Below, one piece after another: positions 8,890-16,328 of a stretch of DNA of 64,000 nucleotides; position 1 is the first letter of the stretch; each line of letters begins with the position of its first letter. Under the pieces are notes generated by a model. The model saw nothing but the letters and a program-made list of their open reading frames with translations. It did not search any database and was not told the origin of the DNA. The DNA is from Jezberella montanilacus (GTDB lineage: Bacteria > Pseudomonadota > Gammaproteobacteria > Burkholderiales > Burkholderiaceae_B), in NCBI RefSeq assembly GCF_003003055.1, contig NZ_PVTV01000014.1, positions 1-64,000 on the forward strand, given 5' to 3'. The position numbers were made by a program, and so were the translations under genes.

Positions 8890-10071
8890 TCAGCCGCCAG
8901 GCCCATCCATCTTGGCAGGCAGGATGACCGGTTGAGCTTTGACCGGTTGCGCGGGCTTATATTCGCACCGAGCCGAGACTGTGTTGGCGGCTACCTCGGC
9001 CCCAAAAAGTACTTTCACACCGCAAGTTGATTGAAACATCCCGCTCTGATTGTGCCCGACACCAACCACCTCATACGCATCGTGATTGATAAAGGTAAAG
9101 GGGGTTGCGACGAATCTTTCATAAGCAACATAGCGACGGGCACGTTGAATCCGGGTTGCGCCTTGCGCTTTGGCTGCACACGTCTTGTCGAGATCACTTT
9201 GCGCTGGATTGTTATCTGACGTCCCCATCATATAGGTGACTGGGCGACTCAAATAGCGCTCAAGTAGGACTGAGGCCGACAGCCCTGCGCCAAAATGAAT
9301 GATGTCCCGAGTGCCATAACGATACTGATCATAGTTCGGGCAGGATGCTTGCTCATTGAAAGGCCCAAAGGTCGTATCTGATGTTGGACGATCCTTAGTG
9401 AAATACATATAGGCTGAGGGGTTCGCGACCACGTACTGCAAGTCAATACCGGATTTACGAATGCGAGAATCAATCTGGTTCAACACCGCATAACGATGTA
9501 CCAGCTGCCCACCTGCGGAATGACCGGCAAATACCACTTTGCGCAGCGACGGGTACTTACTTTTGTCAGTAAGCGCCAACAGCAATTCATCTATCGCATC
9601 ATAAGAACTCAGACCGCTTGGGCCATTTGCTGCGTCTAAACCGCTTGCCCAGGCATTGGGCGCCCATGTTGGCAAATCGGTAAATCCCAAGATCCGATCT
9701 TGAGGTGCCACAAACTGAGGGGCAACTAACAAAATATTGGTCTGATCTGGACGCACCTGATTGAGTGATGACTGTGCTGACGCAAAATAGCCATCACCGT
9801 TACGGCTTAAACCGTGCAACACGATGACGATTTCATTGATATTGAAATCTGTTTCAGATAAATCGTGATTGGCATAGACGGCAAAGTCAAACGATTGCGC
9901 GTTGTGCTGCAGTTTGACTCGTTGCCAGGGCGGCGCCGCAAGCTTGGACGCGAGCAATTCAATTGCTTGAGATTGCGCCTGACCAGACAGTCCGATCCAA
10001 GCAATGGTCAGAATAAAAAACTTGATAATCGTTTTAAGCCTGTATTGCCTACTCACCAGCTCTGCTGTCAT
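8890..10071 (-). CDS. Exported alpha/beta hydrolase
   Basis: A 393-residue alpha/beta-hydrolase with a signal peptide (hydrophobic core around 15-30, AQSQA before the mature end). The oxyanion loop is VLHGLSRNG from 84, the nucleophile elbow is GHSAGG at 183-188 with S185, and a candidate catalytic histidine is in GVGHNQSGMF. Several cysteines in the second half fit an oxidised, periplasmic protein. The C-terminus is proline/lysine/alanine rich (residues about 370-393). The gene starts 20 bases after the RibA-like gene with a GAGGCGAGGC ribosome site, so the two are probably co-transcribed. Its substrate is unknown; an ester or peptide in the cell envelope is possible. Confidence 0.75.
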   Translation of the reverse strand: MTAELVSRQYRLKTIIKFFILTIAWIGLSGQAQSQAIELLASKLAAPPWQRVKLQHNAQSFDFAVYANHDLSETDFNINEIVIVLHGLSRNGDGYFASAQSSLNQVRPDQTNILLVAPQFVAPQDRILGFTDLPTWAPNAWASGLDAANGPSGLSSYDAIDELLLALTDKSKYPSLRKVVFAGHSAGGQLVHRYAVLNQIDSRIRKSGIDLQYVVANPSAYMYFTKDRPTSDTTFGPFNEQASCPNYDQYRYGTRDIIHFGAGLSASVLLERYLSRPVTYMMGTSDNNPAQSDLDKTCAAKAQGATRIQRARRYVAYERFVATPFTFINHDAYEVVGVGHNQSGMFQSTCGVKVLFGAEVAANTVSARCEYKPAQPVKAQPVILPAKMDGPGG

Positions 10072-10091
10072 GCCTCGCCTCGTTGTTTTTT

Positions 10092-11189
10092 TTAAATTAA
10101 GTGTCCCGCCTTTACCGCTTTTGTTTGAAGGTAACCGACGTTATGCTCATTCATCGCGAAAACGTGACGCACCCGCTCGGTCACTTCAATCCCATGGTGG
10201 GCCAGCGCGCTCACTTTAATTGGGTTATTGGTCATCAGTTTAACTTGTTTGACGCCCAGCAATTTCAACATTTGTGCTGCCGGTAAATACACTCGTTCGT
10301 CTTCGTCGTAGCCTAGCTGCAAATTCGCATCGATCGTGTCATAACCAGCATCCTGCAATTGGTAGGCTCTCAGCTTATTGACTAAGCCAATCCCTCTACC
10401 CTCTTGCCCTAGATAAAGCATGATCCCGCTTCCCGCCTCTGACATAGCCTCAATTGCACCTCGCAACTGACTGCCACAATCGCACCGCAGCGATCCAAGC
10501 AAATCTCCAGTAAAACACTCTGAGTGCAATCTGACTAATACTGGTTGAGTTAAATCAGGCTCACCGATGAGGATTGCAAAGTGTTCAGATCCACCATCTC
10601 CTGGCCTGAACGCAACCATCCGAGCCTGTTCGGCACCTTCAAGCGGTACCCTTGCCTGACTAACAATCCTTAGCTGCTGCGCACCAAAAGTCTTATAAGA
10701 TTCAATGTCTTTCACATCAACCACCAGCGCACCCGCGGGCTCATGATCAATTGGCATCGTCAACGCAGCCGGCAATAATCTTGCTAGCTTAGTCAGCAGC
10801 AAGCCAGCGCCTTCAATAGAAGCACCTTGAGATACCTTGAGTTGCGTCATGTCGGCAGGCTGTGAGACCGAAGTGGGGTCAGACAGATATTCGACATCGT
10901 CAGCTTGTAACGATCTGCTTCCTCGGATCAGATAGAAATCGTGACCGGCATCAGCTAATCCAAGTGCGCGAGCTCGTTTACCTGTAATCGCGACCGAGAC
11001 ATCCCCCTCGCCGGCTAGGCGAAACTGCTCAAGGCTCTCTGGGCCCACCCCTTCACTGGCAAGCATCAGTATCAGATGATGACCACCTCGAACCACAACT
11101 GCTGCGCCGCGGCGTAAGTCTGCTATTGCTCGGTCAACAGACGTCAATGCGTGATCAATCTCGTTTCTTGTATGCTGAGTAGGCGACAC
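10092..11189 (-). CDS. ribA: GTP cyclohydrolase II-like protein (RibA) with degenerate RibB half
   Basis: The C-terminal 180 residues are a convincing GTP cyclohydrolase II. Numbered from the TTG at 11198, the zinc cysteines are C228, C239 and C241 (HSEC and RCDCG), followed by QEGRGIGL, TIDANLQLGYDEDER and LMTNNPIK. It would open GTP, releasing formate and pyrophosphate, to give the diaminopyrimidinone ribosyl phosphate. The N-terminal half resembles a DHBP synthase (DRAIADLRRGAAVVV) but lacks the acidic DDEDRENEGD metal and substrate motif, so that activity is probably absent. I prefer the GTG at 11189 because an AAGG site lies about 9 bases upstream. It diverges from the RibD-C-like gene with only about 45 bases between. 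No lumazine or riboflavin synthase is nearby, so it is more likely a pathway-specific paralogue than the housekeeping enzyme. Confidence 0.85.
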   Translation of the reverse strand: MSPTQHTRNEIDHALTSVDRAIADLRRGAAVVVRGGHHLILMLASEGVGPESLEQFRLAGEGDVSVAITGKRARALGLADAGHDFYLIRGSRSLQADDVEYLSDPTSVSQPADMTQLKVSQGASIEGAGLLLTKLARLLPAALTMPIDHEPAGALVVDVKDIESYKTFGAQQLRIVSQARVPLEGAEQARMVAFRPGDGGSEHFAILIGEPDLTQPVLVRLHSECFTGDLLGSLRCDCGSQLRGAIEAMSEAGSGIMLYLGQEGRGIGLVNKLRAYQLQDAGYDTIDANLQLGYDEDERVYLPAAQMLKLLGVKQVKLMTNNPIKVSALAHHGIEVTERVRHVFAMNEHNVGYLQTKAVKAGHLI

Positions 11190-11235
11190 GTAACACAACC
11201 TTAGTTTCGGGATTACCCTGTATTATGCCAGTGTG

Positions 11236-11994
11236 ATGAACTTTTTCGCTAAAACCCTACTCGACGCCGAACAATGGCAATCCTTTGTTCACGGGGTCAA
11301 GTGTTCGAAGCTAGACACACAAAATGTCTGGTACCCACTATTCGGCTCTTTCGGCACAGGTGCGCAATCTTTCATGATTGGTCAATTAGGCCAGTCTTTA
11401 GACGGCCGAATTGCTACCCCGACTGGCGACTCTAAATATATTAACGGCGAGGCCGGGCTGACCCATCTACACAGGTTACGTGCCCTGGTCGATGCGGTGA
11501 TTGTGGGTGTCGGGACGGCAGTAGCCGATGATCCTATGCTGACGGTTAGAAAGGTTCCAGGGACACATCCAGCCAGAGTAGTAATCGACCCGACAGGCAA
11601 ACTTTCTCGCGACGCAAAAGTCTGGTGCGCTGATGGGACGAGGCGACTTGTCGTCACCAATGAGGGAGCGAAACCTGACATCCCTGCCGGGGTTGAACAT
11701 GTTGCACTAACCTCAAAACAGGGTCAAATAACACCCGTTGACATCATCTCCGCTTTGGCTAACAGAGGATTGCACCGCATCCTTATCGAGGGGGGCGCTG
11801 ACACCATTGCCCGCTTTATTCATGCTGGCTGCCTGCATCGACTGCACTTAATCGTAGCCCCAGTCATCCTGGGATCGGGCAGAACAGGCTTATGCCTTGC
11901 CGAAATTCAAAAGCTAAGCGAAGCGATCAGACCGGTGGTAAGCGTTCATCCATTGGATGGCGAGGTGCTTTTTGATTGCGATTTTTCAGGCTAA
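11236..11994 (+). CDS. RibD C-terminal-domain reductase (dihydrofolate-reductase fold)
   Basis: About 252 residues with one RibD-C/HTP-reductase domain. Recognisable stretches are GQLGQSLDGRIATPTG near 50-65, YINGEAG, DAVIVGVGTAVADDP near 87-101, ARVVIDP, LIEGGADTIARF near 184-194 and APVILGSGR. RibD-C reduces the ribosyl group of the RibA product to ribityl with NADPH. The N-terminal deaminase domain of full RibD is absent; the first 45 residues are unlike it. The start is ATG 11236 (GTG just before it at 11233), with no clear ribosome site, so a leaderless mRNA is possible. The gene diverges from the RibA-like gene and ends 3 bases from the convergent glycosyltransferase gene. Confidence 0.82.
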   Translation: MNFFAKTLLDAEQWQSFVHGVKCSKLDTQNVWYPLFGSFGTGAQSFMIGQLGQSLDGRIATPTGDSKYINGEAGLTHLHRLRALVDAVIVGVGTAVADDPMLTVRKVPGTHPARVVIDPTGKLSRDAKVWCADGTRRLVVTNEGAKPDIPAGVEHVALTSKQGQITPVDIISALANRGLHRILIEGGADTIARFIHAGCLHRLHLIVAPVILGSGRTGLCLAEIQKLSEAIRPVVSVHPLDGEVLFDCDFSG

Positions 11995-11997
11995 GCG

Positions 11998-13053
11998 TCA
12001 ACGGTCGATGTTAGCGAGAATATCGGCAAACTGAATCCCTGAAGTTTTCCAGGTTGGCAGTAACTGCGCGCTTTGCCAGGCCCCTTGCGCGAATTTTTCT
12101 CGCGCAAGGGGCTCGCGGACCATCAGTGCAATTGCTTGAGCCAACGCATTGACGTCACCTGGGGGGACCAAAACCCCAGCTTGTTCAGGCACCGTATCTG
12201 AGATTGCACCACCGGTAGTACCAATAACCGGCAGGCCTCGCGCCATGGCCTCGGCATAAGCCATGCCATAGCCTTCAAAGCGAGACGCCAGTACGAAAAC
12301 ATCTGACCGATCGTAATAACTAGCAAGCTCGTCTGCAGTCAAAGTCCCCGTCTGGGTGATTCGGTCACCCAGTTGGCAAGCGCTGATTTGTTGTGTCAGC
12401 GCTGCCGCACAGACTGCATCACGTTGATTGTCACCAATGATCGTGAGATGCCAATCCAGATCGGTCAGTTTGGCCAATGCGGACACCAACACGTCAAAGC
12501 CTTTACGAGGGATGAGACTACCAACAGACAATAACTCGACACGTTGTGTACCGCCACCACGCGCCCTGCTCGCCGTCTGAGTACCCGGATAAACGACGCT
12601 TACTCGATCAGGTTGAACACCGAATTCGGGCATCAAGCTGGCGGTTGCCTGACTGGTCACGATGACATGCTTAGCCGAAACGAGCGCCTGTGTCTCGCTT
12701 GCTCGCAAGGTGAATTGAGCTGAGTCTGACAAACCGTTTTCAAGCGCCAGTGGGTGGTGAACCAAGGCAATCAATTGCCGTGTGCGAGAAAGTCCCGAAA
12801 CGATCTCGGGCATGACACCAAAGGCCAGCCCATCAATAACGATCAGTGTGCTTGCGTCGATCGCTTCGAGCCGTAGCTCAGCCTCAGCGAGCGTTGCCTT
12901 ATCTGGCCATGGAAACGCATCACCCAGCAATATGATGTCAACCACCCACCCCAACGCCCGAAGCTCTGCGATGATTCGACGGTCGTAGCCATAACCCCCA
13001 CTTGCAGTCTGCAAGTCGCCTGGGACAGCAAACGCAACGCGTGGCTCACTCAC
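11998..13053 (-). CDS. Family 4 glycosyltransferase (GT-B fold)
   Basis: About 351 residues. The N-terminal half opens with RVAFAVPGDLQTASGGYGYD, a GT-B acceptor domain. The C-terminal half shows SVGSLIPRKGFDVLV and the donor-sugar E-x7-E motif in RFEGYGMAYAEAMARGLP. It should transfer a sugar from a nucleotide-sugar to a small molecule or glycan in the cytoplasm. I place the start at the GTG at 13053, which overlaps the stop of the PTPS-like gene (GTGA), a usual coupling arrangement; a GTG at 13071 would also be in frame. It is the last gene of the dehydrogenase/PTPS/GT set. A strong stem-loop lies within its 3' end (12080-12112). Confidence 0.82.
   Translation of the reverse strand: MSEPRVAFAVPGDLQTASGGYGYDRRIIAELRALGWVVDIILLGDAFPWPDKATLAEAELRLEAIDASTLIVIDGLAFGVMPEIVSGLSRTRQLIALVHHPLALENGLSDSAQFTLRASETQALVSAKHVIVTSQATASLMPEFGVQPDRVSVVYPGTQTASRARGGGTQRVELLSVGSLIPRKGFDVLVSALAKLTDLDWHLTIIGDNQRDAVCAAALTQQISACQLGDRITQTGTLTADELASYYDRSDVFVLASRFEGYGMAYAEAMARGLPVIGTTGGAISDTVPEQAGVLVPPGDVNALAQAIALMVREPLAREKFAQGAWQSAQLLPTWKTSGIQFADILANIDR
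12080..12112. other. Perfect 13-bp stem-loop inside the glycosyltransferase 3' end
   Basis: Arms 12080-12092 (GCCCCTTGCGCGA) and 12100-12112 (TCGCGCAAGGGGC) are exact reverse complements around a 7-base AT-rich loop (ATTTTTC on the plus strand). It lies in the coding frame of the glycosyltransferase (around EPLAREKFAQGAW) and 86-118 bases past the stop codon of the convergent RibD-C-like gene. There is no T-run after it on either strand, so it is not a standard intrinsic terminator. It may stabilise the 3' end of one or both convergent mRNAs. Confidence 0.55.
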
Positions 13054-13448
13054 AAAACAGCTTCGTACCACGCGCGGGCCACGTGAGATTCGGATATCGT
13101 CACACAGATTGCATGCAACTCACTACCGTCCCGCCCTAATTTCCCTGACTTAGCGGCGAGTGAAAGTTCGTCGAAAATATGCTTCGTCAAAAACTCAGTC
13201 GTTGTATTCAGACCTTTAAAAGCAGGCACATCGTCAAGATTCGTGTAGTTGAGCGGTTTAAGCGTCGCTTTCAAAACATCCAGCGCGCAACCAATATCCA
13301 CAACGATCCCATTCGGATCAAGCTCTTTTGATACGAAGGCGGCATCGACGACGAAAGTCGCGCCGTGTAATGCCTGTGCCGGGCCAAAAACTGCCCCACG
13401 AAACGAATGAGCGATCATGATGTGGTCACGGACTTCAACTGTAAACAT
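13050..13448 (-). CDS. 6-pyruvoyl-tetrahydropterin synthase-like protein with altered active site
   Basis: A 132-residue tunnelling-fold protein of the PTPS/QueD family, starting at ATG 13448 (MFTVEVRDH). Compared by eye with E. coli QueD, H14 and H28 fit two zinc ligands, but the third ligand (second H of LHGH) is A30. The catalytic cysteine is A24, and the catalytic Asp-His pair (LDHHYLND) reads LNYTNLDD, giving N67 and Y68. The pterin-anchoring glutamate is kept as E120 in ISESHVARAW. It therefore probably binds a pterin or pyrimidine but should not run the standard PTPS or QueD reaction. It starts 19 bases after the dehydrogenase stop and overlaps the glycosyltransferase start by 4 bases. 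Confidence 0.75.
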   Translation of the reverse strand: MFTVEVRDHIMIAHSFRGAVFGPAQALHGATFVVDAAFVSKELDPNGIVVDIGCALDVLKATLKPLNYTNLDDVPAFKGLNTTTEFLTKHIFDELSLAAKSGKLGRDGSELHAICVTISESHVARAWYEAVL

Positions 13449-13467
13449 TTTGGCTTCCTGAAAAACG

Positions 13468-14433
13468 TCAGTATGAAACAGGCTGGCAAAGCACACCAGC
13501 TTGTGGATCGAAAATTCTGAGTAGATAGCGACAGATATTTTGAAAGGCGATTGGCCGTTCAAGCAAGATATCGAGCGCTGGGTCATCCAACAACTGCATC
13601 GCTGCGTTTAAGCGTCTCGCATAATCCCAGCGCGGCCGATGCGAAGCTGCAACATGCCCAACTTGACTAGCCACCAGCTTCAACTGTTTGCTATGAAAGG
13701 CCCCTCCGAGCGCCACGGGCGTTGTGCCTGCACCAAACCAGCTCAGCTCAAGAATTGTTGCTTCTTCACCCGCCAGATTGATTGAGGTGTTTAGACCCGC
13801 AGCGCTTGCGGAGGCGTGTATGACCAGATCGCAATCTTGGGGAGCCTGTTGAGGCGCGGCAAAAGCCATACCGAGCTTGTTGGCCTCGTATTCGCGCAGA
13901 GGGTTGATGTCGACGAGTGTGACCTCAGCACCGGGCAGCTTGGCACACAAATAGCCAGCCAGTAATCCAACGACACCACCGCCGACAATTGCGATACGGT
14001 CCGCGGGCCCCGGGGATGCGTTCCAGATAGCATTGAGCGCGGTTTCCATATTGGCTGCCAATAAGGCTCTGACTGGCGGGATGTTGCCAACGCCCACCAG
14101 CGCCGTCGCGGGCACTTGCAACACGCTTTGATGCGGATTCAAACTAAAAAAAGTTTTACCAACGAGCTCTGCCGGACCCTCTTCGACGACACCCACATTG
14201 GCATAGCCGTATTTAACCGGAAACGGAAATTCGCCTTCCATGAAAGGCGCGCGCATCCGCTCGTAATCCTCGACGGACACACGACCGGTCGCGACCAATG
14301 ATTCAGTGCCTCGGCTGAACGCGCTATACAGCGTTCTAACCAGACAATACCCGTGCGGAAGGGGTTGCATCTGCTCATGTCGAATTTCGGCTTGATTGGG
14401 CGCCGTGTACCAAAGTGCTTGAACGCTAGTCAT
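13468..14433 (-). CDS. Zinc-less medium-chain dehydrogenase/reductase
   Basis: A 321-residue alcohol-dehydrogenase-like (MDR) protein. The N-terminal GroES-like domain has SAFSRGTES at 37-45, where classical enzymes have the catalytic-zinc cysteine, and KYGYANVGVV at 74-83 in place of the GHE zinc site. The Rossmann loop is VGGGVVGLLAG at 150-160. It probably uses NAD(P)H without zinc on an unknown substrate. It is the first gene of the minus-strand set dehydrogenase/PTPS-like/GT4. It diverges from the OpgH-like gene across a 108-base spacer that must contain promoters for both directions; I could not fix a convincing -35/-10 pair there. Confidence 0.8.
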   Translation of the reverse strand: MTSVQALWYTAPNQAEIRHEQMQPLPHGYCLVRTLYSAFSRGTESLVATGRVSVEDYERMRAPFMEGEFPFPVKYGYANVGVVEEGPAELVGKTFFSLNPHQSVLQVPATALVGVGNIPPVRALLAANMETALNAIWNASPGPADRIAIVGGGVVGLLAGYLCAKLPGAEVTLVDINPLREYEANKLGMAFAAPQQAPQDCDLVIHASASAAGLNTSINLAGEEATILELSWFGAGTTPVALGGAFHSKQLKLVASQVGHVAASHRPRWDYARRLNAAMQLLDDPALDILLERPIAFQNICRYLLRIFDPQAGVLCQPVSY

Positions 14434-14541
14434 ACAAGGTTACGGTCGAATCGCTTCATAAAATCACAGATATTGGATAGCCGCATGACCTATACTGCCA
14501 TCGTGCTATCGCCCCAGTATAAATGACCCCAAGGCAATACC

Positions 14542-16320
14542 TTGCAACTTAGTCGATCCGCAGTCCAGCCATTGCCTCCCGTGCGCAGAAGATTGATATT
14601 CAGTGTTCTGGTCGGGACGACAATGCTGGCGCTTTGGTTGCTCATGTATCGAGCCGTCACGCCGATGGCTCTGACACCAATGGGGCTGATCGTGTTAAGT
14701 CTTTACACTGTCCTGCTCCCTTGGCTCAGTATCGGCACCTGGAACGCCATAATCGGATTCGTCCTCCTGCGGTTCCGTGTCGACCCTCTCGCCAGCTTAT
14801 TGCCCCAAGCAGTGGCTCACGCAGCACACGCTGACCAAGACCAACCCATAACCGCATCCACAGCCCTGTTGGTATGTGTGCGCAATGAGAACCCAACTCA
14901 AGTTATCCGAAATTTATCCCTGACGGTAGACGGGCTCGTGCAGGCTGGTGCGGCAAGTTTCTTCCATTTGTACATCCTGAGCGACACCAATGACCCGCAG
15001 CTCGCCGCCACTGAAGCGCTCAAGTTTGAAGCTTTCAAAGCGACCGCAGCACAAGAAATCGATTTGACCTATCGCCGTCGCGACATCAACGAAGGCTACA
15101 AAGCAGGTAACGTGCACGACTTTTGCGAGCGCTGGGGCGATCAACATGACTTTGCGCTAACCCTTGATGCAGACAGTTTCATGTCCGGTAGCGCCATTTT
15201 GCGACTGGTTAGGATGATGCAAGCGGATCCTCAACTGGGGATATTGCAGGGCTTGGTAGTTGCCATGCCATCACAAAGCGGCTTCACCCGCTTATTTCAG
15301 TTCGGGATGCGCCTGGGAATGAGGTCATGGACGATGGGCAGCGCGTGGTGGCAAGGAGATTGCGGACCTTACTGGGGCCACAATGCCTTGTTCCGGATAA
15401 AGCCTTTCACTGAATTCTGCAAACTGCCATTACTCAAGCCTGACAGGTTCGGGCCCAGACACATTCTGAGTCATGACCAGGTTGAGGCGGTGCTGATGCG
15501 TCGAGCCGGTTATCACGTGCGCGTTATGCCCCTGGAGGACGCCAGTTGGGAGCAAAACCCACCAACCTTGCCAGAGTTCGTTCAGAGAGATTTACGCTGG
15601 TGCGAGGGCAACATGCAATACGGTGAATTAATTCGCCTGCCGAAACTAGCCTTTGTCAGCCGCATCCAATTGGTGCTTGCCATGCTGATGTTTGCAGGCG
15701 CTCCCGCTTGGATTGGTCTTATGCTTTGTGCCGGCGTCAGCGCCACCATGACCAGTCAACTGTCTTCGGCATTTAATATTGATCTCCTCAAGTTGCTGTT
15801 TGTTGCCACCTTGGTCTTGTTTTACTTACCCAAGATTGCCAGTGCGGTCGATGTCATGTGTAGCAAAAAGCAGCGAATGGCATTTGGCGGGCCGGGTAAA
15901 TTTTTACTAGGCGTTTTCATCGAGACACTTTTCTCGTTGATGATCTGCCCCATCATGTGGTTTAACCAAACCGTGTATCTCGGCCGTTTATTTACAGGTC
16001 GTAGCAAAGGCTGGGTGGGGCAAACGCGCGACGATCACTCGGTCGCGTGGCTCTCTGCGGTTCGGCTGTACTGGCTACATACCGTTTTTGGCTGCGCTTG
16101 CCTTATCGCAATTGCTGTCAATCTACCGCATGCTTTTGTGTATTCCCTCTTCTTTTTGCTTGGGCTAGCTGTGCCAATCCCACTTGCTGTGATTCTGTCT
16201 TGGCCCTCGGTAGGCAGATGGATGACGCTAAAAGGGGTTGGTCAGTTACCTGAAGAGACCATGCCACCCAAGGATCTGCTTTTACTTGAACTGCCGGCGC
16301 TGCTGACCAGGCAGGTTTAA
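14542..16320 (+). CDS. Short OpgH/MdoH-like membrane glucosyltransferase
   Basis: A 592-residue GT2 glycosyltransferase resembling the catalytic core of OpgH, which builds the beta-1,2-linked backbone of osmoregulated periplasmic glucans. Two N-terminal membrane segments (about 20-75) precede a cytoplasmic domain with VCVRNENP, LDADSFMSG (D209, D211), GHNALFRI near 279, SHDQVEA at 310-316 and the RDLRWCEGNMQ acceptor motif at 349-359. Several further membrane segments follow. E. coli OpgH is about 850 residues, so this resembles the shorter alphaproteobacterial forms. The start is TTG at 14542 with AAGG 7 bases upstream. No opgG or opgD accompanies it; the next gene, 8 bases on, is an NdvA-like exporter. 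Confidence 0.82.
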   Translation: MQLSRSAVQPLPPVRRRLIFSVLVGTTMLALWLLMYRAVTPMALTPMGLIVLSLYTVLLPWLSIGTWNAIIGFVLLRFRVDPLASLLPQAVAHAAHADQDQPITASTALLVCVRNENPTQVIRNLSLTVDGLVQAGAASFFHLYILSDTNDPQLAATEALKFEAFKATAAQEIDLTYRRRDINEGYKAGNVHDFCERWGDQHDFALTLDADSFMSGSAILRLVRMMQADPQLGILQGLVVAMPSQSGFTRLFQFGMRLGMRSWTMGSAWWQGDCGPYWGHNALFRIKPFTEFCKLPLLKPDRFGPRHILSHDQVEAVLMRRAGYHVRVMPLEDASWEQNPPTLPEFVQRDLRWCEGNMQYGELIRLPKLAFVSRIQLVLAMLMFAGAPAWIGLMLCAGVSATMTSQLSSAFNIDLLKLLFVATLVLFYLPKIASAVDVMCSKKQRMAFGGPGKFLLGVFIETLFSLMICPIMWFNQTVYLGRLFTGRSKGWVGQTRDDHSVAWLSAVRLYWLHTVFGCACLIAIAVNLPHAFVYSLFFLLGLAVPIPLAVILSWPSVGRWMTLKGVGQLPEETMPPKDLLLLELPALLTRQV

Positions 16321-16328
16321 CCCACACC

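Noticed and set aside
10092-11994. Ordinary riboflavin operon
   Set aside because: There is no ribD deaminase domain, ribE or ribH; the RibB half is degenerate, and the neighbours are a glycosyltransferase, a PTPS-like protein and a dehydrogenase. No FMN riboswitch fits in the 45-base gap.
14434-14541. Specific promoters between the dehydrogenase and the OpgH-like gene
   Set aside because: TATACT and TATAAA are present, but no -35 box lies at a proper distance, so I list no promoter there although one must exist.
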